From Drosophila pseudoobscura (lineage: Eukaryota; Arthropoda; Insecta; Diptera; Drosophilidae), in assembly GCF_009870125.1 (NCBI RefSeq), contig NC_046683.1, positions 4,588,001-4,652,000 of the forward strand: a DNA stretch of 64,000 nucleotides, read 5' to 3'. The position numbers were made by a program, and so were the translations under genes. Every line of letters starts with the position of its first letter. Position 1 is the first letter of the stretch. The notes below the pieces were generated by a model. That model saw only the letters and a list, made by a program, of their open reading frames with translations. It did not search any database and was not told the origin of the DNA. This document shows, piece after piece, positions 1 to 10,565 of this stretch.

Positions 1-59
1 CCCTGCCTGATCCTTGCGCCAAGCACAGCTTGTGTTGAATGTTCTTGTTCGTCTTCCAG

Positions 60-323
60 GTGAAACTGACCACCATCTATCCGTACATGATCGATACGGG
101 TTTGTGCAAGAATCCCCGCTACCGCTTCCCCAGCCTGTTCCAGTTGATTTCCCCCGACGTGGCGGCCGCTTCCATCATTCAGGCCCAGCGCGAGGGCCTG
201 GAGGAGGCAGCCATTCCACGCAGCTACCTGACGCTGGAGAAGGTCGGACGTCTCGTTCCTCGCAAGGCAATGCGACTGGTAAACGACTTCATCGACACTG
301 GCGTCGACACCGACAAGTACTAG
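60..323 (+). CDS. Ldsdh1: Short-chain dehydrogenase, C-terminal exon (5' partial)
   Basis: This is the last coding exon of a short-chain dehydrogenase/reductase; the catalytic part lies to the left of the window. A TTCCAG acceptor ends at 59 and the exon opens with the codons for VKLTTIYPYMIDTGL, then runs 87 codons to TAG at 321-323. The segment after the Rossmann core (YPYMIDTGLCKNPRYRFPSL) is typical of the SDR16C / 17-beta-HSD11/13-like group, which reduces or oxidises retinoids and sterols at the ER and lipid droplets. The adjoining axonemal dynein gene and Upf2 suggest the D. melanogaster orthologue is CG2254 (Ldsdh1), but that is from memory of gene order. The active-site Tyr-x-x-x-Lys cannot be checked. 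An AATAAA follows at 589-594. Confidence 0.72.
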   Translation: MKLTTIYPYMIDTGLCKNPRYRFPSLFQLISPDVAAASIIQAQREGLEEAAIPRSYLTLEKVGRLVPRKAMRLVNDFIDTGVDTDKY

Positions 324-704
324 AATGGAATGGAATGTAATGTAATGTAATGGCATGGAGAGGAATGGCCTTACCGCCTGAAAGAGTAGGATGTACTCGC
401 ACGAGAGTACACTCTGCTTTAGGTCTTAGAGCTTTATTAATTTTGTTTTTTTTTATTATTAATTTTCCGTAACTGCTTTGTGTGTATAATTGTAGCTCAT
501 TTCTGTGAGAAATGGGAATTCAGCAAGCTCAATTTAGCTGTTAAAAAGGTTGTTACTTAAATGCTTTAATGCTAATTGTGTGGGTCGTAATAAAGTCGCC
601 ATAAATATGAATGACTCGGTGATCGTTGGGTCAGTGTGCAACGGGAGTGGGCCCTGGGTGCCAGAGTGCCTCCGGGGTGTCTGGGTGTCTGGGTGTCCGG
701 ATGT
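324..704. other. Shared 3' region of two convergent genes
   Basis: This 381-bp gap separates two facing stop codons. It opens with an ATGGA/ATGTA pentamer repeat (about 324-360). AATAAA occurs on the plus strand at 589-594, and on the minus strand at 452-457 and 433-438 (read as TTTATT). If these signals are used, the two 3' UTRs overlap by roughly 150 nt. Confidence 0.6.
589..594 (+). promoter_or_regulatory. Poly(A) signal of the dehydrogenase gene
   Basis: A canonical AATAAA lies 266 nt after the stop codon; the T/G-rich stretch near 626-660 could serve as the downstream element. Confidence 0.5.
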
Positions 705-2713
705 TTATTTGGCTTTTGAGGCGTCTGCCTTCTTTTTCGGCTCCGAAACCTCTGGGTTAGCAGCATCTTGTGACTCTCTAGAGGGTTCGACCATCTGAGC
801 CTCCTCCACGTAGTACTGCTCGAAGGCTGTGCGTTCCATGATCATGTTACGCTTCGAACGCTTGCGCTCCACAGTGAGGAGCATGTCCTGGAAGTCGGCA
901 ATGGCCATGCGGAACTGATCGTCGCTCTCGATTAGCTGAACAAACTGATCGGGATTGTCGGGATCCAGTTCCAGATCTAGTTCGATTTCATCGCCAGCGC
1001 GTTTGGCGCGCTCCTCCTCGGCCAGCAGCTGGGTGCGACGCTTCAGCTTTATTTCCTCGACGCGCGCCTCCAGGATTTTGCTACGCGAGATCTCACGCTC
1101 AAACATCTACAGGGTGGGCGGATGGTTGACAAAAGATTGGATGAGATCAAAGTATAACCGGAGAGCCTTAGAACGCTTACGGCAGCTATGAGGGCCTTCT
1201 CTTTCCCGGTGGCCGACTTCATGGCATCGTCCAGCACGAGGATCTTCGTATCGCCATTGCCCAGGGCAATGGCCAGCAGTGCACCCTCCGAGCGAAAGAC
1301 CACGTCCTGGATCGGTGAACCAAAGTTGATGCTGTAGATGGGGACACGCTGACTTAACAGTAGGTCCCAGAAGTCCACCACGCCCTTGTTATCGCCGGTG
1401 ACGAAGAGGGAGCATCGGCCCGTGCTCCAGGCCCCGCAGACGACCTGGGTCTTCTTCCGGAAATACATTGTGCTGGGGCCATCCTTGGCCTCCTCGGACC
1501 AAACGCGCGCCCGCCAGTCGCCGGTCACCAGGAAGTTCTTCACAAAGAACGGATTCCGATTGATGGTGCGCACGGGACCGGCAAACAGTTGATAGTAGGC
1601 CAGCAGCGTCTCCAGGGGGGTCATTCCCTTGCGGTTACCCACAAAAACACAGCCCATGTCGCTGCCAATAATGAAGCGCACGGGAATGGTGTACTCAAAC
1701 TCGAGCACCATCACCCCATGAGCGTCCTGGCGATTCTGGCGCTCCTGCGGCACCGGCTCCAGCAGCAGTTCGTGCACCGGCATCATGAGGTCGCGTGTGT
1801 CCCAGTATTTGACGGAGCCGTCCAGGGAGCCCGTATAGAACTCTGTGTTGGATTTGGAGTGCACCCAGCAAAGGGCCTTGGTGTTCTCGCGATGGGCCGC
1901 CTCCAGCGGACAGATGCGCAATGGCAGGCCACTCTTTAAGGTGTTCCAGAGGCACACCTTGCCCGACCAGGTGCCGCCAGCCAGGTTGTTCTCGTCCTTG
2001 GGACAGATCTTGGCACGCGAGACCACTTCTTTGCTGTCGTAGAAAATCTTCGGCTTGAGCGGATTGCTCATCTCCCAGATGTAGAAGGCATTGTCGCCGC
2101 CACTCCACGAATCGACTGGGACCATATTCTCTGCCTCCTGGCGCATCCGATACTGGTTCGTGAATTGTGCCAAAAACTGATTATCGTTGTTGGGCATCCA
2201 GTCGATGACGGTCATTTGGCGCGGTGGCACCCAGAGGTCGTGGAACACATTCACCACGCGCGCTGTAAAGCGCAGACGGAAGTCCTGCCCCAGCTCTGGG
2301 TTCAGATCGGCAAAGAAGTTCTGATAGATGTTGATGGCGTTGTTTTGCTCGGCCACATTCATCATGGCGCGTATCATGTCGGCGACCTGTTCGCCCCAGC
2401 TGTCATCGCGCTCCACCTTCTTGCGATGGCGCACGGTCTGCTCTTCGTCGTTGATGTTCACCTCTCTGGGCCAGCCGCCCTCGTAATGGAACATCCCATG
2501 ATTATCGAAGCTCACATTCTCCGTCTCCATGATGCTGAGGGCCATCTGGTCGCTGAGCTGCGTGGGATGCACTGCCGGATCGCGTAAAATGTACTTCAGG
2601 CGTAGTCGTCCACTGGGATGGACACTGACCATCAGTTCATTGCGGTCCTGGAACAGACACTGGCGCCCGAAGAGGCGTCGCTCCCGCGAAAAAATAAATT
2701 GGTTCTGATACAT
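705..2713 (-). CDS. CG1571: Axonemal dynein intermediate chain (DNAI2-like, WD40)
   Basis: There are two coding exons: 2713-1181 (511 codons, phase 0, donor GTAAGC) and 1106-705 (133 codons plus TAA, acceptor CCTGTAG). They give about 644 aa. The N-terminus (MYQNQFIFSRERRLFGRQC) and the segment around IDWMPNNDNQFLAQF match the outer-arm dynein intermediate chain 2 family. The centre carries WD40 blades, visible as GGTWSGKVCLWN, YTGSLDGSVKYWD, TGDWRARVW and TGDNKGVVDFWD. The C-terminus is a charged coiled coil (EARVEEIKLKRRTQ) and ends in a Lys-rich tail. The product should sit at the base of the axonemal outer dynein arm, so expression would be in sperm or ciliated sensory neurons. CG1571 is the likely orthologue; the paralogue CG6053 is the alternative. 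Confidence 0.85.
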
Positions 2714-4331
2714 TACGGGGCTGCCCTTCTGTTAATGTTTTGTCTTCTACCGATTTCTGTATATATATATATTTCTGCTATATTTGTTGACTGTGTGAAA
2801 TATCGTAATTTGATTGAAAGTGAAACGAAAGCTGAGATTTTTCATTTTTTTAAATACGAATTTACGGAATAAACAAACGATAGACTTCCGCTTTTAACTG
2901 CTGTTTCTTCTTCTTCGCAGCGCGCGAATATTCACAGCAATGGAATCGATACTATCCGCTGTTTTCTAATCGATTTCAAATTTTAGAGAGTTTCAGAAGT
3001 CACGGCTGTGACTGTAATAGTCTTTTTACACTGCCGACCATCGATATCGGAAATGACGCAATGACGCAGAATATGCGTTTACACTGGCAGACGCAGGTTA
3101 TTGCGTCATGAGAATAGCTGTTTTGTGTATTTGATGACGAAGAAAGCAACCAAATTATGGATATAAACCATTTTATGGAAAACAACAGGAAAATGCACGA
3201 TACAAACTTGATGCTCGTATTTTTCTGTCATTGGTGTAAGTATTGATAGGAAGCTCAGATTATAACAGTACTTATATCCCAGATCATAAACCCGTTGCAA
3301 TTTAAGTTAATCTGACATTGAAAAACAAATTTACATAGTATTTCAGTATTGAATTGAATTTTTCCTGGAGCTCGGATTATCCACCTGATATTTATCAAAG
3401 TATTCTCCAAGCAGTGACCAGGAGCAGTCACTATAAATAATTGCAGGTATGGTCATCTCTAAAACACACAGCACAAGAATTTAGTTAATTTATTACTGAA
3501 AAAGTTCGTTCTGGGTAATTGGGTCGTTATTTAAGCTCGATCGATTTTGTTCCCTGTCTAACCTTGTGGCATGTCCCAGGCCACATCGAATGTATATTCT
3601 TGATCACTGCTGCTTTAATTGGGCTTAAATTAAAAAATAACGGCCAAACTTGTCTCCTTCCGGTGTCGCTTTTGATAATTACATACAAATGTAGTTAATA
3701 TGTAGCGAATGTGTAGTTAGCAACTTCATTTTGTCGAAAGTGTTAACCATTAAATAAAAATGAGATCTTCAAGTTAGCCAGTCTTCTAGGAAAGTGATTC
3801 GTCAATCGGATAAATTGATGTACCGAATATCAAAATCGAGGTACATGAGGAATTAGGAATACATATAATTTCGTCAGTATATTTCTGAGGGTCACACTGT
3901 TGCTCTCTTCTGCAACGAACAAATGAGTCGTTATTTGTAATGGTCTATTTCAATAGGGTATGGACAACAGGCAAAAACAGCCATGCCAAATTGCAAGGTA
4001 GGAATTGCAATTATCTAGCGTGTGAGGACACATACCTTGCAGACAAAATCGGCTTTTTGTTCACAAGGTATATTTGGCAAATGGGGTAGATCTCACCTAT
4101 CATACGTTGCATTTGCTGGACCGTGTTGCCTGTTGCCCACACCCTCTTTTCCCTCCCATTATGTAGCAAATGTGTCGTTACCGTGTACCTGCCGTGTAGC
4201 ATGTAATAAATTAACATCCAACACTAAATGAAACAAATTTCTTGCCTAACATAGATTTCCCGATTTTGCCGTAAAACAAGAATATCGAGGCGTGTGTGAG
4301 GCAAAATTATACGACATTTTTCGCCATCACC
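2714..4331. other. Intergenic region between the dynein gene and Upf2
   Basis: The two genes are head to head here. The dynein side (about 2880-3060) has ATCGAT-containing stretches at 2944-2975 and 3041-3046 and a duplicated AATGACGC near 3051-3068. The right half (about 3755-4190) is a copy of the dispersed repeat listed separately. I see no protein-coding gene. A possible acceptor ending at 4254 (CTAACATAG) would give Upf2 a short ATG-free leader from 4255. Confidence 0.6.
3755..4190 (+). repeat. Dispersed promoter-like repeat, copy 1 (both modules)
   Basis: The left module ends with CAGTATATTTCTGAGG and Motif 1 (GGTCACACTG, 3890-3899). Here the DRE and 7-nt spacer are missing, because the segment between the GAGGGTC box and Motif 1 is deleted. 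The right module (about 3900-4190) resembles 18706-18960: the AATGAGTCG box, the AACAGGCAAAA box, and an inverted repeat ATACCTTG (4032-4039) / CAAGGTAT (4064-4071). The copy points toward Upf2. Confidence 0.65.
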
Positions 4332-7300
4332 ATGCCCGCTAACAAGTCGGGCGCAACTGGAGCAGTGAGACCGGTAGAGATACCGGAAACCGCGACAACA
4401 AACTCATCCCATGCCGCCCCATCATCAGCAGCAGCCCCAGAGGCGTCGCCGAACGGTGGCGATGAGGCTGCCAAAGAGGCAGAGGAGCGCGAGGAGCTGC
4501 GGCTGTTCATCCACGAGCTGGGTGAGAAAATCGAGAGCAAGCGGCTGCTGCGTCAGCAAAATGCCAACATTGAGCTGCCCGGCGAGGAGTTCTTTGCCCG
4601 CCTCGACTCCAGCCTGAAGAAGAACACTGCGTTTGTGAAAAAGCTGAAAATGTTCACCACCACGCAGCTGGAGCCGCTGCTCCGTGAACTGTCCGCCTTG
4701 AATCTGAGCAAGTATATTTCGGAGATCTGTGCCGCCCTGGCGGAGGCCAAGCTCAAGATGAACGATGTACCTTCGGTGGTGATGCTATCCTCACGCCTTC
4801 ACGCAACCTATGTGGACTTCGATACGCACTTCCTGGAGGCTTGGCAGAAGGTGTTGAACATCAAGGCCGAGAAGATCAGCAACCCGAGCAAGCTGCGCGT
4901 CGATTTGCGCCTCTTTGCGGAGCTGATTAGCTCGGGTGTTATCCAAATGAAGCCCGGCCTGGCCCTGCTGGGCATGGTACTGGTCCAGCTAATCGGCCAG
5001 GACAAGGACGGTCATAACAACTTCTCCATTATACTCTCGTTTTGCCGTCACTGCGGCGAGGAATATGCTGGCCTGGTGCCGCAGAAAATGCAGCAGTTGG
5101 CTCTCAAGTACGGCGTCGAGGTGCCCAAATCCGATTTCCTGGCAGCGGACAAGCAGGCGAACCTGCGCACCATGCTCAAGGGCTACTTCAAGGCCCTGTG
5201 CAAGCATGTCCTGGCTGAGCAGACCGAACTGATGAACATGACCAAGAACATACGCCGCACGATGGAGTGCAAGGGCGAGATCTCCTCTGAGAAGCGCGAG
5301 AAGTGCGAAATGATGCAGGCGAGCTTCGACAAGCTGCTGGCCTCCGCCCAGACCCTGTCGGAGCTGTTGGCCGAGCCGCTGCCGGAGCTGGCGAAGGAGT
5401 CTGAGTGCTGCAGTCCGGGTACAGTGATTGACAACATGCTGGACAGTGCCGCCTGCGGGGTGCTCGATCCTTGGGGCGATGAGGAGACACGTGCCTTTTA
5501 CACAGATCTGCCCGATCTGCGCCAGTTCCTACCCGACTTCTCTGCCCCCAAGGTGGACCTTGAGACCATGGAAGAGCCCAGCGAGCTCACCGAAGAGGCC
5601 ATTGATGCCAATTTAGACGCCGAAATGGATATCGACGATCCGCCCTCCACAAATTCGGATCCACCGTCGGAGAACATAGCCGAAGACCAGCCACCGCCAA
5701 GCACTCCACCCCTGCTGGCAACCACGGGCTCCTCGGCTAACGATTTGAAGCCGCAGAAAATGTGCAGCGCTTTGATGGAGCTGGGACGCCAGCAGCTGCA
5801 AAGCCAACCGCAGACCACTGCCCAGACACAGCAACAGATACGCCAGCAATTCGATATATTCCTCGTGAATCTCTTCAATTGCGTCAACAAGGAACTAATC
5901 GACTCGGCCGCCATCGAATTTCTGCTCAACTTCAACACAAAACACCAGCGCAAGAAGCTGACCCGGACGATATTTTCGGTGCAGCGCACCCGCCTGGATA
6001 TCCTGCCCTACCTGTCGCGCTTCATGGCCATCGTTCATATGTGCAACACAGACGTGGCCGCCGATCTGTCCGAGCTGTTGCGCAAGGAGTTCAAGTGGCA
6101 TATACGCAAAAAGAATCAACTGAATATCGAGTCCAAGCTAAAGATAGTGCGCTTCATTGGGGAGCAAGTGAAGTTCGGGCTCTTCAAGAAGTTCGACGCC
6201 CTCGGATGCCTCAAGATGCTGCTGCGCGACTTTCAGCACCATCAGATCGAGATGGCCTGCGCATTTGTGGAGGTGACCGGTGTCTACCTGTACAATTGTC
6301 GCGACTCCCGTCTGCTCATGAACGTCTTCCTCGACCAAATGCTTCGCCTGAAGATGGCCACAGCCATGGACTCGCGTCATGCGGCCCAAATTGAGAGTGT
6401 CTACTATCTGGTGAAGCCCCCAGAGTCGTCCAAGCGCGAATCCGCACCACGTCCCGTCATTCACGAGTACATACGCCACCTGATCTTCGAGGAGCTGTGC
6501 AAGCAGAACGTCGAGCGGTGCATCAAAATGCTGCGGCGCATCAATTGGCTGGATCCGGACACCAGCGGCTACGCCATCAAGTGCCTTAGCAAAGCATTTC
6601 TTTTGCGCTTCCCACTCATTCGCTGCCTGGCCGATCTGGTGTCCGGCCTCAGCTCTTACCAGCCCCGGGCCGTCACCATTGTCATTGACAATGTGTTCGA
6701 GGACATACGCGCCGGCCTCGAGATCCATTCGCCGCGCATGGCCCAGCGTCGCATAGCCATGGCCAAGTATTTGGGCGAAATGTACAACTACAAGCTGGTG
6801 GAGTCCACACACATTCTGAATACCCTGTACTCGATTATCTCGCTGGGTGTGTCCACGGATCAGAGCGTGGTCTCGCCGCTGGATCCGCCGGACAGCCTGT
6901 TTCGCCTGAAGCTGGCGTGCATGCTTCTCGACACCTGCGGCCCCTACTTCACCAGCCAGGCCACGCGCAAGAAGTAAGTGGAGCCAAGAAGGAGAGGGGA
7001 CAGAAAAACACCCACCTAATCACTCACTTTTCGCTTGTTTGTCTGTTTCAGGCTGGACTATTTCCTGGTGTTTTTCCAGCACTATTACTGGTTCAAGAAG
7101 TCCCATCCCGTATTCTGCAGGGAGAATGCGAGCTCTGCGGATCTCTTTCCCATACTGGTTGATCACACATATCGCGACTGTCTGAGCGCTGTCCGTCCCA
7201 AGCTGAAGCTGTACACAAGCCTGGAGCAGGCCAAGGAGTCCATCGATCAGTTGCAGGAGAGACTCTTCCCCCATTTGAAGTCGCATGCCAGCGATCCCAA

Positions 7301-8154
7301 TCTGACCAGCATCAATGAGAACAGTGAGCTAGACGAGGGCGTAAGTAGATTCCATTCTCTTGATTCCATTCGATGATTCACGGCGTTGACCATTTTCACA
7401 GCCCACTGACGAGGATTCTGGCTCCTCGAACGATCAGCGGGAGCGTCAGGCTGCCGGCCTGGAGCCGGAGCAGAGCAACGAATGTACTGAAAACGAGACA
7501 GATGTGCCACTGGGACCACCACCACCGCCGGAATGGTCCAAGGAGGACTTGGATTTCGAGCAGCAATACGAGAGAATGACTACCGATTCGTACCAGGAAC
7601 GGCTCAAGGAGCCCGTCAAGGCTACTGCCAAGGACATACCCGTACCCATGATGGCGCGTCTGCAGAAGAAGTCGTACGAGCAGATCTCAGCTGGCCAGAT
7701 CTCAAAGGTAGTCAGTTGTCCAGACCTGCCGCCTCGCTCGCCAGCACCCGATCTGCCCGAGGGCTCTGGCAAGGCACCGCCCGTAAATGCCGGAGGTGCA
7801 GGAAATGCAGCAGGACCTTCAGCGGCAGCAGGAGGAGGAGCAGCAGCTGTTCCATTTGTGCTGATGGTGCGCGGCAACAGAGGCGGCAAGCAGCAGTTTA
7901 AATCGTTTGTCTGTGCCTCAGACTCCCACTTGGCCATCAATCTGAAGGTGCAGGAGCAGAAGATACGCGAGGAGAAGGAGAAGGTCAAGCGCCTCACACT
8001 GAACATCACCGAGCGCATAGAGGAGGAGGACTACCAGGAGTCGCTACTGCCTCCGCAGCATCGAAATTTCACTCAGAGCTACTACCAGAAGCCCAACAGA
8101 CACAAGTTCAAACACCAAAAGGGCGCCCCCGATGCGGATCTCATATTTCACTGA
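4332..8154 (+). CDS. Upf2: Upf2, nonsense-mediated mRNA decay regulator
   Basis: Three exons, 4332-6973, 7052-7340 and 7402-8154, join in phase (GTAAGT donors; TTTCAG and TTCACAG acceptors) to give 1227 aa, close to the fly protein. Upf2 bridges Upf3 at exon junctions and Upf1 at terminating ribosomes, and activates Upf1 in nonsense-mediated decay. The long helical segments fit three MIF4G repeats (roughly residues 50-300, 490-690 and 720-930). An acidic stretch near 420-450 (DANLDAEMDIDDPP) precedes the second repeat. The C-terminus (DFEQQYERMTTDSYQERLK) is the conserved Upf1-binding segment, followed by a Gly/Ala-rich spacer and a basic end. I chose ATG 4332 (ATCACCATG); an in-frame GTG upstream at 4296 is not a credible start. 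Confidence 0.96.
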
Positions 8155-9275
8155 GACGTCCAGCAGCCACAGACAGCCTCAGGCCGATTCTGGGCCACAG
8201 ACCCCAGACCAATCCAAGTCAAGTTAACAATCAGGGAATGCACACACTGGCATCGCAGTAACTATGGGTAAAGCGGATGATGGATGCAGGATGATGGACG
8301 ATGGATGGTGACCCCAACAACGTTCAAGTTTACGACATATTGAAATATTGTAACAGGGAATACGAATAGAGAAAGAGGGCTCCAAGAGACCGTGATGCTC
8401 TGACTGCAGGAACCTACATACACATCCACATCCACACCGTGTCTCATGTCCACGTTTTAGTCCAATCCTCAGGCACAGGACACCTGGACATACACGTTTT
8501 TACACCGTACTTAATTTGAGTTCCCACCACAGCGCTCATCCGCTTTATCCCATCGCCAGCGCGCTGGCAAGCCCACGAGATTCTACACTCATTGCCAATG
8601 CCATGCCCCACGCAAGCACAGATCGAGCGGCATGGCAGCTCAAGAAATTATAAGGCCCTCCCCCATTCGATACCCTCCGCTATGGTGTACATAAAGAGCA
8701 GAGCAGAGTCTATAAACTAACCATACACATAGTACGTACGATTGCCTAGACTTGTTTTGAAAACAGCCCCCTCTGCTGAAGAGCGACACAACACAATCGA
8801 TTGATACATAGATAGAAATGCATATATACCATAAACCACAAACCATATACCATATATGTATGTTGTAAATATATGCATCCGTACATACCATACCCGAGAA
8901 ACCACCCGAACCGATGGCTGTTTCCACACTTAAACCCGAGCCCACACAAGAGATAAAGAATATACCATAATTACATTTAGATCGGGGGGAATATCTATAT
9001 AGATTCGATATATTTACACATATACACACGCATGTATAGTAGCTGGGTCCCATCCTTCCTGTCCTCCTTGCCCTTTAATGTCTTGACTGGACTTTGACAC
9101 ATTAAAATAGTACATCCCCAAGAATCGTTTGGTTTGTTTTACTTGTTTTTCGTTTTATTTGATTTCCTCTAAAATTAGCGTCAAACAATTTGATTTTCTT
9201 CTTCTTAACCATCTTATTCTTGTATATTGCCAGTGTATTGGTATTCGTTAAATAAAATGACTCCAAAATGTTTTA
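8155..9275 (+). other. Upf2 3' UTR and end signals
   Basis: This is AT-rich non-coding sequence after the Upf2 stop. Candidate poly(A) signals are ATTAAA at 9101-9106 and AATAAA at 9251-9256. A minus-strand AATAAA at 9154-9159 could end mys, so the two convergent transcripts may overlap. No gene is seen. Confidence 0.55.
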
Positions 9276-10565
9276 CGCTTTTTTTTTGTTTTGCTTATTT
9301 TTTGCTTGTTTATACAAATGTTTTTTTTTCGTTCGTTTGTTTTACTTTTAAAATGTTAATCAGTAATCAGTACAAATGGCAAAAGATATAATATTTATAT
9401 AGTAGTATTAATTCACTATTAATGAACGAAAATCAATTCAAAACAAAACACACACAAAAGAGACTATCTCTATATTCTCATAAATACAAAAAAATTAAAA
9501 ACTAAAAAAAAATTAAAAACGTACAAAATGAGTTCAAAACGAAAATGAAAATCGTATAGAAATCAAAGTCCCGGTCGCACTCTTGCATTTTAGATTAACA
9601 ATTACAAAAGCTTAAATGTTAATATACGCTTAAATATTACAATTGTAAAGTTAGATATTTTTATTTTTTTCATTTTTAACAAAAGAAAACACATTTAGAC
9701 ATCAGAGGGTGGGGCCGTTTCGGTGCAGGCAGGCAGGGAGTTAAGTCATTTTCAATACAATTTGCAATATTGCCTTTAAAAGAGTGATACACATACAAAT
9801 ATATATACATATATATATATATATATAAATGTAATGTAAATGTAAATAAAACGTACAAAAACACATTGCGCTTAAAAACTACTCGAAAGAAGTGTTCGAA
9901 AAGAAATCAATAGAAAGAATATCAAAATCAATGGAATACAAATCATAAGAAACAAATAATTAGAAATAAAATACAACAAAAAATTCATGTGCTGGCTGGA
10001 TAAATTGTTGGGGGGTAATGGGTTCTGCTGAACTGCTGAACACAGATGTCATTATATAAATCATAAATCGTAATCATCTATTCCTAATAATAATCGTTTC
10101 GTAGTTCATTTTCTTGGCTGTTTGTTTGTGCTGTCTGTTTCTGTTGGCTCTCTGTAGACGGAAGCTCTCTATACAATATATGTATATATATGGATTTTAC
10201 AAGTCTAAAACATTTTATAGCAAGGCACACATCGTTTGCTCGTTAAGTATACGCATTGTATAAAGGCTGCCCTCGAAGGGGGTGGGTGTTGCGGGGGGTG
10301 TATAATATATATAGCTCTATATCTGTATATATAAATTTGACTTAGTTTAGAACGCGTTTCAGTGGCAGTTGACTTCAACAGGAAACTATCGGGCGCAGCT
10401 TTTGTTGAGTTAGATTTAGATATTAATTGGGGGAAGAGACACACAGACACTCTTGTGTCTCGTGCCTCGTGTCTCTCCCCAGGCACAAACAATCCATCCA
10501 TGGATGACACAGAATTTTTCACTAATATTTAGTTAGATGGTGGATAGTGAATCCAGTTGATTTGA
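9276..10565 (-). other. mys 3' UTR region
   Basis: This is very AT-rich DNA downstream of the mys stop codon, with an (AT)n run at about 9798-9827. Minus-strand poly(A) candidates are at 9659-9664 and 9154-9159 (TTTATT on the plus strand). I see no coding signal on either strand. Confidence 0.5.

Noticed and set aside
4296-4331. Upstream GTG extension of Upf2
   Set aside because: Starts at GTG in likely leader sequence. The ATG at 4332 has a good context and matches the family start.
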